13,608 bases of DNA. Origin: an uncultured Dorea sp. (lineage in GTDB: Bacteria; Bacillota; Clostridia; Lachnospirales; Lachnospiraceae). Positions 7,500 through 13,608 of the stretch are shown here, piece after piece. A program made the translations under genes and the position numbers. The notes under the pieces are model-generated. The model worked only from the letters and a program-made list of their open reading frames with translations. It was not told where the DNA came from and made no database searches. The stretch covers positions 1 through 13,608 of the forward strand of contig CAQNVT010000192.1 of NCBI GenBank assembly GCA_948844705.1. Reading direction: 5' to 3'. Every line of letters starts with the position of its first letter. Positions within the stretch are counted from its first letter, which is position 1.

Positions 7500-7552
7500 T
7501 GAGGGATGACGAGGACGGAACATTTACAGATAGGATAAAGGAGCGTGCACAG

Positions 7553-9946
7553 ATGATATTAGAAAGACTCGGAAAGGAACTGCTGTATTTTGACGGCGGC
7601 ACCGGAACACTTCTTCAGGAAAAGGGGATGAAGCCGGGAGAGCTGCCGGAGACATGGAATCTGACACATACCGAAGAGATGGTGGATATTCACAGACAGT
7701 ATTTCGAAGCAGGCAGCGACATTGTGCTTACCAATACCTTCGGGGCAAATGCACTCAAATTCCACAATACGGAATATGAGCTTGAGGATATCGTGGCGGC
7801 GGCAGTCGTCAATGTAAAGGAAGGCGCCTGGATGGGCGTTCATGACGGCAGGGAGGTTTATACGGCTCTTGATATCGGGCCTACCGGCAAGCTTTTAAAG
7901 CCTATGGGAGACTTGAGCTTTGAGGATGCGTATGCGGCTTTTAAAGAGGTGGTGCAGTACGGGGAGGAGGCCGGGGCCGATCTCATCCATATCGAGACTA
8001 TGAGCGATACCTATGAGGTGAAGGCGGCAGTTCTTGCGGCGAAGGAAAATACGTCGCTTCCGGTGTTTGCCACTATGATCTTCGATGAGAAAGGAAAGCT
8101 TCTTACAGGCGGAGATGTCCCGTCGGCTGTGGCGCTTCTGGAGGGGCTGCGGGTAGATGCGCTCGGGATCAACTGCGGTCTGGGGCCGGAGCAGATGCTT
8201 CCCATACTGGAGGAGATATTAAAATATACGACGGTGCCGGTCATCGTAAAGCCAAATGCCGGACTTCCGAAGCAAAAAGACGGGAATGTCTATTATGATG
8301 TGGAGCCGGAGGAATTTTCCCGGATCATGGAGAAGATCGTGCGGCTCGGCGCATCGGCCGTGGGAGGCTGCTGCGGTACGACGCCGTCCCATATCCGCGC
8401 TCTTATTAAGAGGACGGAGGACTTAAGAGATATTTCCGGGAGAAGAAATAAGCCGGAAAAGGAGCATACCATCGTATCCTCCTACGGAAGGGCCGTGATC
8501 CTGGGAGGGGAGCCGCGGATTATCGGAGAGCGGATCAATCCTACGGGGAAAAAGAAGTTTAAGCAGGCTCTGAAGGAGCATGATATAGATTATATCCTGC
8601 GGGAGGGGATTGCCCAGCAGGACGCCGGGGCACATATTCTGGATGTCAATGTGGGACTTCCGGACATCGACGAGCCCGCGCTTATGAGGAAGGTCGTCAC
8701 GGAGCTTCAGAGCGTGACAAGCCTTCCTCTTCAGATCGATACTGTGGATGTAAAGGCTCTTGAGGCGGCGCTCAGGATCTATAACGGAAAAGCGATGATC
8801 AATTCGGTGAACGGAAAGCAGGAATCTATGGACGCTGTTTTCCCGCTGGTTAAAAAGTACGGCGGAGCCGTCGTAGGGCTTACACTCGATGAGAACGGAA
8901 TCCCGGATACTGCAGAGGGCAGGGCCGGGATTGCGGGAAGGATCATTAAAGAGGCAGAAAAATACGGGATCCGTAAAAAGGATCTGGTGATCGACGTGCT
9001 CTGCATGACCATAAGCTCAGAGCCGGAAGGAGCAAGGACGACGCTGGAGGCGCTCCGTCTTGTGAGAGAACGGTACGGAGTATGTACGGTGCTGGGAGTT
9101 TCCAATATCTCTTTTGGACTTCCGTACCGCCCTGCCGTAAATTCCAATTTCTATACGATGGCAATGCAGGCAGGATTAAGTGCGGGAATCATCAATCCGC
9201 TTTCCGAGGATATGATGCGTTCCTATTATTCCTTCTGTGCGCTGATGAATTATGATAAGAACTGTGAGCGGTATATCGAGCAATATGCAGGAAGGCAGAA
9301 TGCCGCTCCCGCGGCAAAGGATGCAAAGATCACCCTCAGGGCGGCCATCGAGAAGGGACTTAAGGAGGAGGCGCATCATGCGGCCAGAGCCCTTCTTTCA
9401 GAAAAGAAGGCGCTCGAGATCATCAATGAGGATATGATACCGGCTCTTGACAGCGTGGGAAAGGGGTTTGAAAAGGGAACGGTGTTCTTGCCGCAGCTGC
9501 TTATGAGCGCAGATGCGGCAAAGATCGCATTTGCCGTAATAAAGGAAGCGCTGGAGGAGACCGGGGACGCACAGCAGGAGAAGGAAAAGATCGTGCTTGC
9601 AACCGTGAAGGGCGACATCCATGATATCGGGAAGAACATCGTGAAGGTGCTGCTTGAGAACTACGGCTTTGACGTGATAGACCTTGGAAAGGACGTTGCG
9701 CCGGAGACGATCGTGGAGGCGGCGATCCGGGACGACGTGAGGCTCGTGGGCTTAAGCGCACTTATGACGACGACCGTCGTGAGCATGGAGGAGACGATCA
9801 GGCAGCTCCGGGAGAAAAAACCGGACTGTAAAGTCATGGTCGGAGGAGCGGTGCTGAATCAGGAGTACGCAGATATGATCGGCGCCGATTTCTACGGGAA
9901 GGATGCTATGCAGTCGGTGTATTATGCTCAGAAATGTTTTGAATAA
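7553..9946 (+). CDS. metH: Cobalamin-dependent methionine synthase MetH, without activation domain
   Basis: A 797-residue modular enzyme that methylates homocysteine from 5-methyl-THF through methylcobalamin. Modules in order: homocysteine-binding barrel (1-300) with zinc ligands C208 in GINCGLGP and C273/C274 in GGCCGTTP; pterin-binding barrel (about 320-570), opening IIGERINPTGKKKF and containing AGAHILDVNVGLPD; cobalamin cap (about 585-675); and cobalamin-binding Rossmann domain with GDIHDIGKN, where H690 is the predicted lower cobalt ligand, then GLSALMTTTV. The protein ends there, about 330-400 residues shorter than E. coli MetH (1227), and the missing activation domain is the preceding gene. 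I chose the ATG at 7553, with AAAGGAG (7537-7543) 9 bases upstream. The ATG at 7499, overlapping the previous stop, has no ribosome site and would add 18 unlike residues. Confidence 0.95.
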   Translation: MILERLGKELLYFDGGTGTLLQEKGMKPGELPETWNLTHTEEMVDIHRQYFEAGSDIVLTNTFGANALKFHNTEYELEDIVAAAVVNVKEGAWMGVHDGREVYTALDIGPTGKLLKPMGDLSFEDAYAAFKEVVQYGEEAGADLIHIETMSDTYEVKAAVLAAKENTSLPVFATMIFDEKGKLLTGGDVPSAVALLEGLRVDALGINCGLGPEQMLPILEEILKYTTVPVIVKPNAGLPKQKDGNVYYDVEPEEFSRIMEKIVRLGASAVGGCCGTTPSHIRALIKRTEDLRDISGRRNKPEKEHTIVSSYGRAVILGGEPRIIGERINPTGKKKFKQALKEHDIDYILREGIAQQDAGAHILDVNVGLPDIDEPALMRKVVTELQSVTSLPLQIDTVDVKALEAALRIYNGKAMINSVNGKQESMDAVFPLVKKYGGAVVGLTLDENGIPDTAEGRAGIAGRIIKEAEKYGIRKKDLVIDVLCMTISSEPEGARTTLEALRLVRERYGVCTVLGVSNISFGLPYRPAVNSNFYTMAMQAGLSAGIINPLSEDMMRSYYSFCALMNYDKNCERYIEQYAGRQNAAPAAKDAKITLRAAIEKGLKEEAHHAARALLSEKKALEIINEDMIPALDSVGKGFEKGTVFLPQLLMSADAAKIAFAVIKEALEETGDAQQEKEKIVLATVKGDIHDIGKNIVKVLLENYGFDVIDLGKDVAPETIVEAAIRDDVRLVGLSALMTTTVVSMEETIRQLREKKPDCKVMVGGAVLNQEYADMIGADFYGKDAMQSVYYAQKCFE

Positions 9947-9994
9947 TATGTCCGTGCTGAATGATAGAAAGAGTGTAAAAGGAGAATTTGGAAA

Positions 9995-11002
9995 ATGGCT
10001 TTAGTGATACCGAAAAATTACGACGCTCATCTGACGGTGAGGGAGACACAGGAAGCGATCAAGTACATACGTGATACCTTTCAGAAGGAATTCGGAAAGG
10101 AGATGAATTTAGAGAGGATCTCCGCGCCTCTGTTCGTGGAAAAGAGCAGCGGACTTAATGATGACTTAAACGGTGTGGAGCGTCCGGTGCAGTTTGATAT
10201 GGCGGCGATCCCCCAGGAGACGGTAGAGGTGGTGCATTCCCTGGCCAAGTGGAAGCGTATGGCGCTTTACGAATATAAATTTCGTCCGGGAGAGGGTCTT
10301 TATACTAATATGAACGCGATCCGTCGGGATGAGGAGCTTGATAACCTTCATTCCTGCTACGTGGATCAGTGGGACTGGGAGAAGGTGATCACAAGGGAGG
10401 AGCGGACGGCCGGGAAGCTGGAGGAGACCGTACGCACGATTTTTAAGATCATCAAGCATATGCAGCATGAGGTGTGGTACAGATATCCCAATGCGGTAAA
10501 GCATCTGCCGAAGGACATTACCTTTATCACCTCCCAGGAGCTTGAGGACCGGTATCCGGACAAGACGCCGAAGGAGAGGGAAAATCTTATCACGAAGGAA
10601 TATGGCTGTGTATTCCTGATGCAGATCGGGGACAAGCTAAAGAGCGGTATTCCCCACGACGGACGTGCGCCGGACTATGACGACTGGAGCTTAAACGGTG
10701 ATATCCTGTTCTGGCATGATACGTTAGGCTGTGCGCTTGAGATCTCCAGCATGGGAATCCGTGTGGATGAAAAATCACTGGATGAGCAGCTTAAGAAAGC
10801 CGGATGCGAGGAGAGAAGGAAGCTTCCGTATCACCAGATGCTTCTTGCGGGCGAGCTCCCGCTTACCATCGGCGGGGGAATCGGACAGTCAAGGCTGTGC
10901 ATGCTGCTTCTTGACCGTGCGCATGTAGGAGAGGTGCAGGCAAGTATATGGCCGAAGGAGATGCGTGAGATCTGCCGTCAGAATGATATTTTCTTATTGT
11001 AA
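9995..11002 (+). CDS. asnA: Aspartate-ammonia ligase AsnA
   Basis: A 335-residue ammonia-dependent asparagine synthetase (about 330 in E. coli), making asparagine from aspartate, ammonia and ATP via an aspartyl-AMP intermediate. It resembles the catalytic core of class II aspartyl-tRNA synthetases. Visible hallmarks are the N-terminal [19 protein letters not shown] (38-56), ERPVQFDM, the region [12 protein letters not shown], and the motif-3-like glycine loop IGGGIGQSR (292-300) near the C-terminus, ending in GEVQASIWP. The start ATG has a strong AAAAGGAG (9977-9984) 10 bases upstream. It lies 48 bases after metH and 14 before the response regulator, with no terminator on either side, so it appears to be part of the same long transcription unit. 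Confidence 0.97.
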   Translation: MALVIPKNYDAHLTVRETQEAIKYIRDTFQKEFGKEMNLERISAPLFVEKSSGLNDDLNGVERPVQFDMAAIPQETVEVVHSLAKWKRMALYEYKFRPGEGLYTNMNAIRRDEELDNLHSCYVDQWDWEKVITREERTAGKLEETVRTIFKIIKHMQHEVWYRYPNAVKHLPKDITFITSQELEDRYPDKTPKERENLITKEYGCVFLMQIGDKLKSGIPHDGRAPDYDDWSLNGDILFWHDTLGCALEISSMGIRVDEKSLDEQLKKAGCEERRKLPYHQMLLAGELPLTIGGGIGQSRLCMLLLDRAHVGEVQASIWPKEMREICRQNDIFLL

Positions 11003-11016
11003 TACAGGAGAAGAAT

Positions 11017-11736
11017 ATGCTTCGTATAGCAATCTGTGACGACGAAGAAAAGATGGTCTCTTTAAATGCAGAGATTACGGAACAATGCTTAAAGGAAGCG
11101 GCTGCGGCCGGTGAGATAAAGACCTACGGAAGCAGCGACAATCTTTTGTATGATATTGCGGAGGACCATTTTTTCTTTGATCTGATTTTACTTGATATAG
11201 AGATGCCGGGGGTTACGGGGATGGAGCTTGCGGCGAAGATAAAACCTGTGCTTCCGGATGTAAAGATTATTTTTATTACCTCTCACATTGAATATGCGAT
11301 TGACGCGTTTGAGCTGTCGATCTTCCGGTATGTTCCGAAAAGTGAACTTGAAAAGCGGCTTCCCACGGCGGTAACAGACGCGCTTAAGCTTATTTTGCTG
11401 GAGGAGGGAAGAGTATATACCATCCGGACAAGCAGCAGGCTTGAGCGGATACCGTATAAGGATATTCTTTATATTGAACGGGACGGGAAAAATGCCAGGA
11501 TCGTTACGGCTTCCGGTGTTTCAAAGGTGCGCAGCACTCTGCAGGGAGTATATGACGAGCTTAAGGCCGAGGAGTTTTTATTTATTGACCGGGGATGTAT
11601 CGTCAATATGATCCATATCATGCAGATCAGCTCCGGCAGCGCCGTTTTAAAGGACGGTACGAGGCTTCCGGTCAGCCGGTCTCATCTTGCGGAGGTTAAG
11701 GAGCAGATCAATAATTATTGGGGGAGACATATATGA
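11017..11736 (+). CDS. LytTR-family response regulator (AgrA/ComE-like)
   Basis: A 239-residue two-component response regulator. The receiver domain (1-125) has D8/D9, phosphoacceptor D60 in LILLDIEMPGVTG, S89 in FITS, and K108 in YVPKS. The C-terminal LytTR DNA-binding domain (about 133-236) shows RIPYKDILYIERDGKNA and the typical FLFIDRGCIVNM and LPVSRSH strands. Family members bind pairs of short direct repeats and often answer peptide signals or control bacteriocin, competence or transporter genes. AGGAG lies 6 bases before the ATG. The stop overlaps the kinase start (ATGA), so the pair is translationally coupled and should act together. The target genes are unknown. I did not find a convincing LytTR repeat in the window. 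Confidence 0.93.
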   Translation: MLRIAICDDEEKMVSLNAEITEQCLKEAAAAGEIKTYGSSDNLLYDIAEDHFFFDLILLDIEMPGVTGMELAAKIKPVLPDVKIIFITSHIEYAIDAFELSIFRYVPKSELEKRLPTAVTDALKLILLEEGRVYTIRTSSRLERIPYKDILYIERDGKNARIVTASGVSKVRSTLQGVYDELKAEEFLFIDRGCIVNMIHIMQISSGSAVLKDGTRLPVSRSHLAEVKEQINNYWGRHI

Positions 11737-12890
11737 CAGAAGGGATGATCTTATTTTCTGTGATAATGGCAGGCGCCGTGCAAGGGGGCATCTGCCTGTT
11801 TTTTATATACAGGCTGCGAAAGGCAGGAAGGCATAAGGGAAGACTTCTTCTAAGAGAGTGTCTGGCAGTCGTTATTTTTTATGGGATGGCAGTGTCACTT
11901 TGGCGGTTTCTTTTTTCGGCAGGGCTTGGTATCCTTTTCCGGTCGGAGGCTTTTTTAGATAAATCCTCGGCGGCCGGACAGACAGCCGGATGGATGGTTA
12001 ATCTATTGCTGGCCGTTCTTGTCATATATATAGCAAAAGGATCTGACATAACAGAGCAGAAGCTCTTCCGTCTGCTGTCCGCGGCTGCTCTGTGCGGATT
12101 TTTTGCTGTGGTTACGCTGGGAGAACAAACGGTGATCAGAATCTCCGACGATACGGTCTATATGTGGCTTATTCAGTCGCTGATTCTGATGATGTCTGTC
12201 CTGATATTCAGGACCAGCCGCCAGTATGAGATGGAAAAGGAGCTTGGAAGGCTCAGATCCGAGCAGGCCGAGCTTTTGGAGAGGGATTATACGGCGCTTA
12301 ATCGGGCCTATGCCGTCAATGCCAGACTGTTCCATGATTTTCATAATCATATCGGAGCGCTGAGACAGCTTTTGCTGCACGGAAAGTATGAGGAGGCAGT
12401 CACATATCTCAACGAGCTCCAGGAGCCGGTGTGTGAAATGACGGATACCGTCTGGACGGGGGATGAGACGGTCGATTATCTGATCAACAGTAAGGCAGCG
12501 GCGGCAGCAGAGGACGAGACAGAGTTTAAGGTTCAGGTAGAATATCCGCGCGGCGCCAATATCCGCAGCGCCGATTTGTGTGCGATTCTTGGAAATCTTC
12601 TGGATAATGCGCTGGAAGCGGCAAAGAAGGTAGAAAATCCTGAAGAGAGAACGGCTGCGCTCACGATACGGCGTATCAATCAGATGGTGGTCATCAAGGT
12701 GGAAAACAGCTTTGCGGGAAGGCTCAGGGAGGAAAACGGCGCGCTTAAAACGACAAAAACGGAGGGAGGGCTTCATGGATGGGGCATGAAAAGCGCACAG
12801 GCTGCCGCCGAAAAATATGACGGTATGGTACAGACGGCCTATGAGGGTAATCTGTTCCGGGCAGTTGTTACATTATCTTATAAAATATAA
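11733..12890 (+). CDS. AgrC-like sensor histidine kinase (GHKL ATPase)
   Basis: A 385-residue membrane histidine kinase. The first 160 residues hold about five hydrophobic helices (near 6-26, 40-62, 86-102, 112-130, 142-160), so the sensor is membrane-embedded with no large outside domain. A short coiled linker (165-195) leads to the phosphoacceptor box FHDFHNHIGAL with H201, of the HDxxNH type found in AgrC, ComD and other HPK10 kinases. The GHKL ATPase domain has the N-box CAILGNLLDNALEA (N288, N292) and G-box GGLHGWGMKS (345-354). The ATG at 11733 overlaps the regulator stop and has GGGGGAG upstream; the in-frame TTG at 11718 precedes that ribosome site. It presumably phosphorylates the neighbouring LytTR regulator. 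The signal is unknown, and no AgrB/AgrD-type gene is in the window. Confidence 0.92.
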   Translation: MTEGMILFSVIMAGAVQGGICLFFIYRLRKAGRHKGRLLLRECLAVVIFYGMAVSLWRFLFSAGLGILFRSEAFLDKSSAAGQTAGWMVNLLLAVLVIYIAKGSDITEQKLFRLLSAAALCGFFAVVTLGEQTVIRISDDTVYMWLIQSLILMMSVLIFRTSRQYEMEKELGRLRSEQAELLERDYTALNRAYAVNARLFHDFHNHIGALRQLLLHGKYEEAVTYLNELQEPVCEMTDTVWTGDETVDYLINSKAAAAAEDETEFKVQVEYPRGANIRSADLCAILGNLLDNALEAAKKVENPEERTAALTIRRINQMVVIKVENSFAGRLREENGALKTTKTEGGLHGWGMKSAQAAAEKYDGMVQTAYEGNLFRAVVTLSYKI

Positions 12891-12909
12891 ATTCGTGGTC
12901 AAAAACCTG

Positions 12910-12945
12910 CCGTTTGCGGACATTTTCGCAGACGGTTTTCTTTTT
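12910..12945 (+). terminator. Rho-independent terminator after the histidine kinase
   Basis: CCGTTTGCG (12910-12918) pairs with CGCAGACGG (12927-12935), nine pairs with one T-G wobble and an 8-base loop, followed by TTTTCTTTTT (12936-12945). An A-run (12901-12905) on the other side could make it act in both directions. It closes the unit ending with the kinase and separates it from the ABC transporter genes. Confidence 0.88.
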
Positions 12946-13002
12946 GTGTATGATACAGACATAGCAAGAAAATATATTTTGATATGTAAGGAGGATCTTA
13001 TT

Positions 13003-13191
13003 ATGCGTCATATTTACATTCGCGGTTTTTTGGCTTTACTCTGGTTTATGTGTGCGGTTGTCAGCGGAATTTCGGGAAATCTGATAATGGCAGCCTTTTA
13101 TATGGTGCTTGGAGGTGTATTTCTGTATTCGTCGTATACGATGTGGAAAAAGGAAAAGGATGACAGGGGAGAGGGACGTGATGAAAGATAA
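13003..13191 (+). CDS. Small two-helix membrane protein, unknown function
   Basis: A 62-residue protein I cannot assign to a named family. The start ATG has a near-ideal TAAGGAGG (12987-12994) 8 bases upstream, which makes it a credible gene despite its size. Two hydrophobic segments (about 7-24 and 27-48) are separated by a short SGN turn, so it is probably a hairpin in the membrane. The C-terminal tail is charged (KKEKDDRGEGRDER) and likely cytoplasmic. Its stop overlaps the ABC ATPase start by 11 bases, implying coupled translation and a shared role, perhaps as an accessory subunit of the transporter. That role is inference from position. The 57 bases between the upstream terminator and the start must hold its promoter, but I could not pick a convincing one. 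Confidence 0.72.
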   Translation: MRHIYIRGFLALLWFMCAVVSGISGNLIMAAFYMVLGGVFLYSSYTMWKKEKDDRGEGRDER

Positions 13192-13568
13192 GCTGCTGTC
13201 TGTTAAAAATCTGGAGGGATGGTATCACAGAGAAAAGCCGGTTCTTAAAGACTTTTCTCTGGAGCTGGACGCACATGAGGCGGTAGGGCTTATCGGCCTT
13301 AACGGAGCGGGAAAAACTACGTTTTTTAAGATACTTTCCGGCCTGCTTAGGAGCTTTCGGGCGGAGGGGATCCGGTTCAAAGGACAGGATGCGGTGCTTA
13401 GGAGCCGGGAGTTCAAGCTGCACCGTTATACGGTTTTTGCGGAGGATGATTCCTTCCGCTATTTCACCTTCCGGGAGTATCTGTCCTATGTATTTTCCTC
13501 ATATAAAAAGGAGATACCGGATCTTACCGGACTGATCGAAGGGTTCCGCTTCGGGGATTATACGGATA
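13181..13568 (+). CDS. ABC transporter ATP-binding protein, 3' end missing
   Basis: The first 129 or so residues of an ABC ATPase. Walker A is GLNGAGKT (39-46), in the usual context AVGLIGLNGAGKTTFFKILSGL. The region where the Q-loop is expected reads YTVFAEDDSF (83-92), with Glu88 where Gln is usual, then FTFREYLSYV. The signature, Walker B and H-loop would follow but are absent, so it cannot be called functional or broken from this sequence. The frame runs to a TGA at 13580-13582, but that stop lies inside the fold-back artefact and should be ignored. The ATG at 13181 has GAGAGGG 6 bases upstream and overlaps the small membrane protein gene. The general type resembles ATPases of ABC-2 exporters for peptides or antibiotics. 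The permease would be expected downstream. Confidence 0.87.
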
Positions 13569-13608
13569 TCCTTTTTATATGAGGAAAATACATAGGACAG
13601 ATACTCCC
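13473..13608. repeat. 40-bp perfect inverted repeat at the window end (fold-back artefact)
   Basis: Bases 13569-13608 are the exact reverse complement of 13473-13512, with 56 bases between the arms. The left arm is coding sequence of the ABC ATPase. The right arm runs exactly to the last base of the window and interrupts that gene with a stop. A short palindrome, GGATATCC (13564-13571), lies at the junction and could have primed strand switching. An assembly or amplification chimera is far more likely than a natural repeat. Confidence 0.9.

Noticed and set aside
7499..7552. ATG overlapping the previous stop (TAATG) as the metH start
   Set aside because: It has no Shine-Dalgarno sequence and adds 18 residues not typical of MetH, whereas the ATG at 7553 has AAAGGAG at ideal spacing. 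Coupling from 7499 is not fully excluded.
12003..12776. A 257-codon open frame on the minus strand inside the histidine kinase gene
   Set aside because: It lies wholly opposite a clear kinase with all its motifs, has no recognisable protein motif, and is expected from the codon use of the sense strand.
12910..12935. LytTR-binding repeat around CCGTTTGCG
   Set aside because: It matches the half-site only partly, has no second copy at the usual spacing, and is fully explained as a terminator stem.

Overview
The window looks like an ordinary chromosomal segment of a spore-forming Clostridia, most likely a Lachnospiraceae-type gut anaerobe. The reasons are the sporulation genes spoIVB and spo0A in the classic clostridial order nadK-argR-recN-spoIVB-spo0A, a methionine synthase split from its activation domain, strong AGGAGG-type ribosome binding sites, and moderate GC. 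All supported genes lie on the + strand. I see no tRNA, rRNA, CRISPR array, insertion sequence or phage gene. No stretch longer than about 135 bases lacks a gene.

Both ends of the window are artificial. Bases 1-31 are Illumina TruSeq adapter joined to the 3' part of nadK. The last 40 bases (13569-13608) are an exact reverse complement of 13473-13512. This fold-back gives the terminal ABC transporter gene a false stop codon.

Layout. (1) 32-2403: the 3' end of nadK, then argR and recN, tightly packed as one operon that ends in a strong hairpin terminator (2421-2455). (2) 2477-3547: spoIVB. Its likely forespore (sigma-G-type) promoter overlaps that terminator, so the forespore transcript would start inside the hairpin's 5' arm. 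(3) 3548-4473: an AT-rich control region and spo0A, the master regulator of sporulation. (4) 4541-11002: glgA (glycogen synthase), metF, a stand-alone MetH activation-domain protein, metH lacking that domain, and asnA. The genes are close or overlapping and no terminator is visible. (5) 11017-12890: a LytTR response regulator and an AgrC-like histidine kinase joined by an ATGA overlap and closed by a terminator (12910-12945). (6) 13003 to the end: a 62-residue two-helix membrane protein overlapping the start of an ABC-transporter ATPase that the artefact cuts off.

Functionally, MetF makes 5-methyltetrahydrofolate, MetH uses it to make methionine, and the small protein encoded between them should reactivate MetH in trans. 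SpoIVB and Spo0A act late and early in sporulation. The two-component pair may sense a peptide or envelope signal, but no AgrB/AgrD-type signal gene is present. I found no clearly new system. The most interesting points are the promoter nested in a terminator before spoIVB, the split methionine synthase with a cysteine cluster in its activator, and the two end artefacts.
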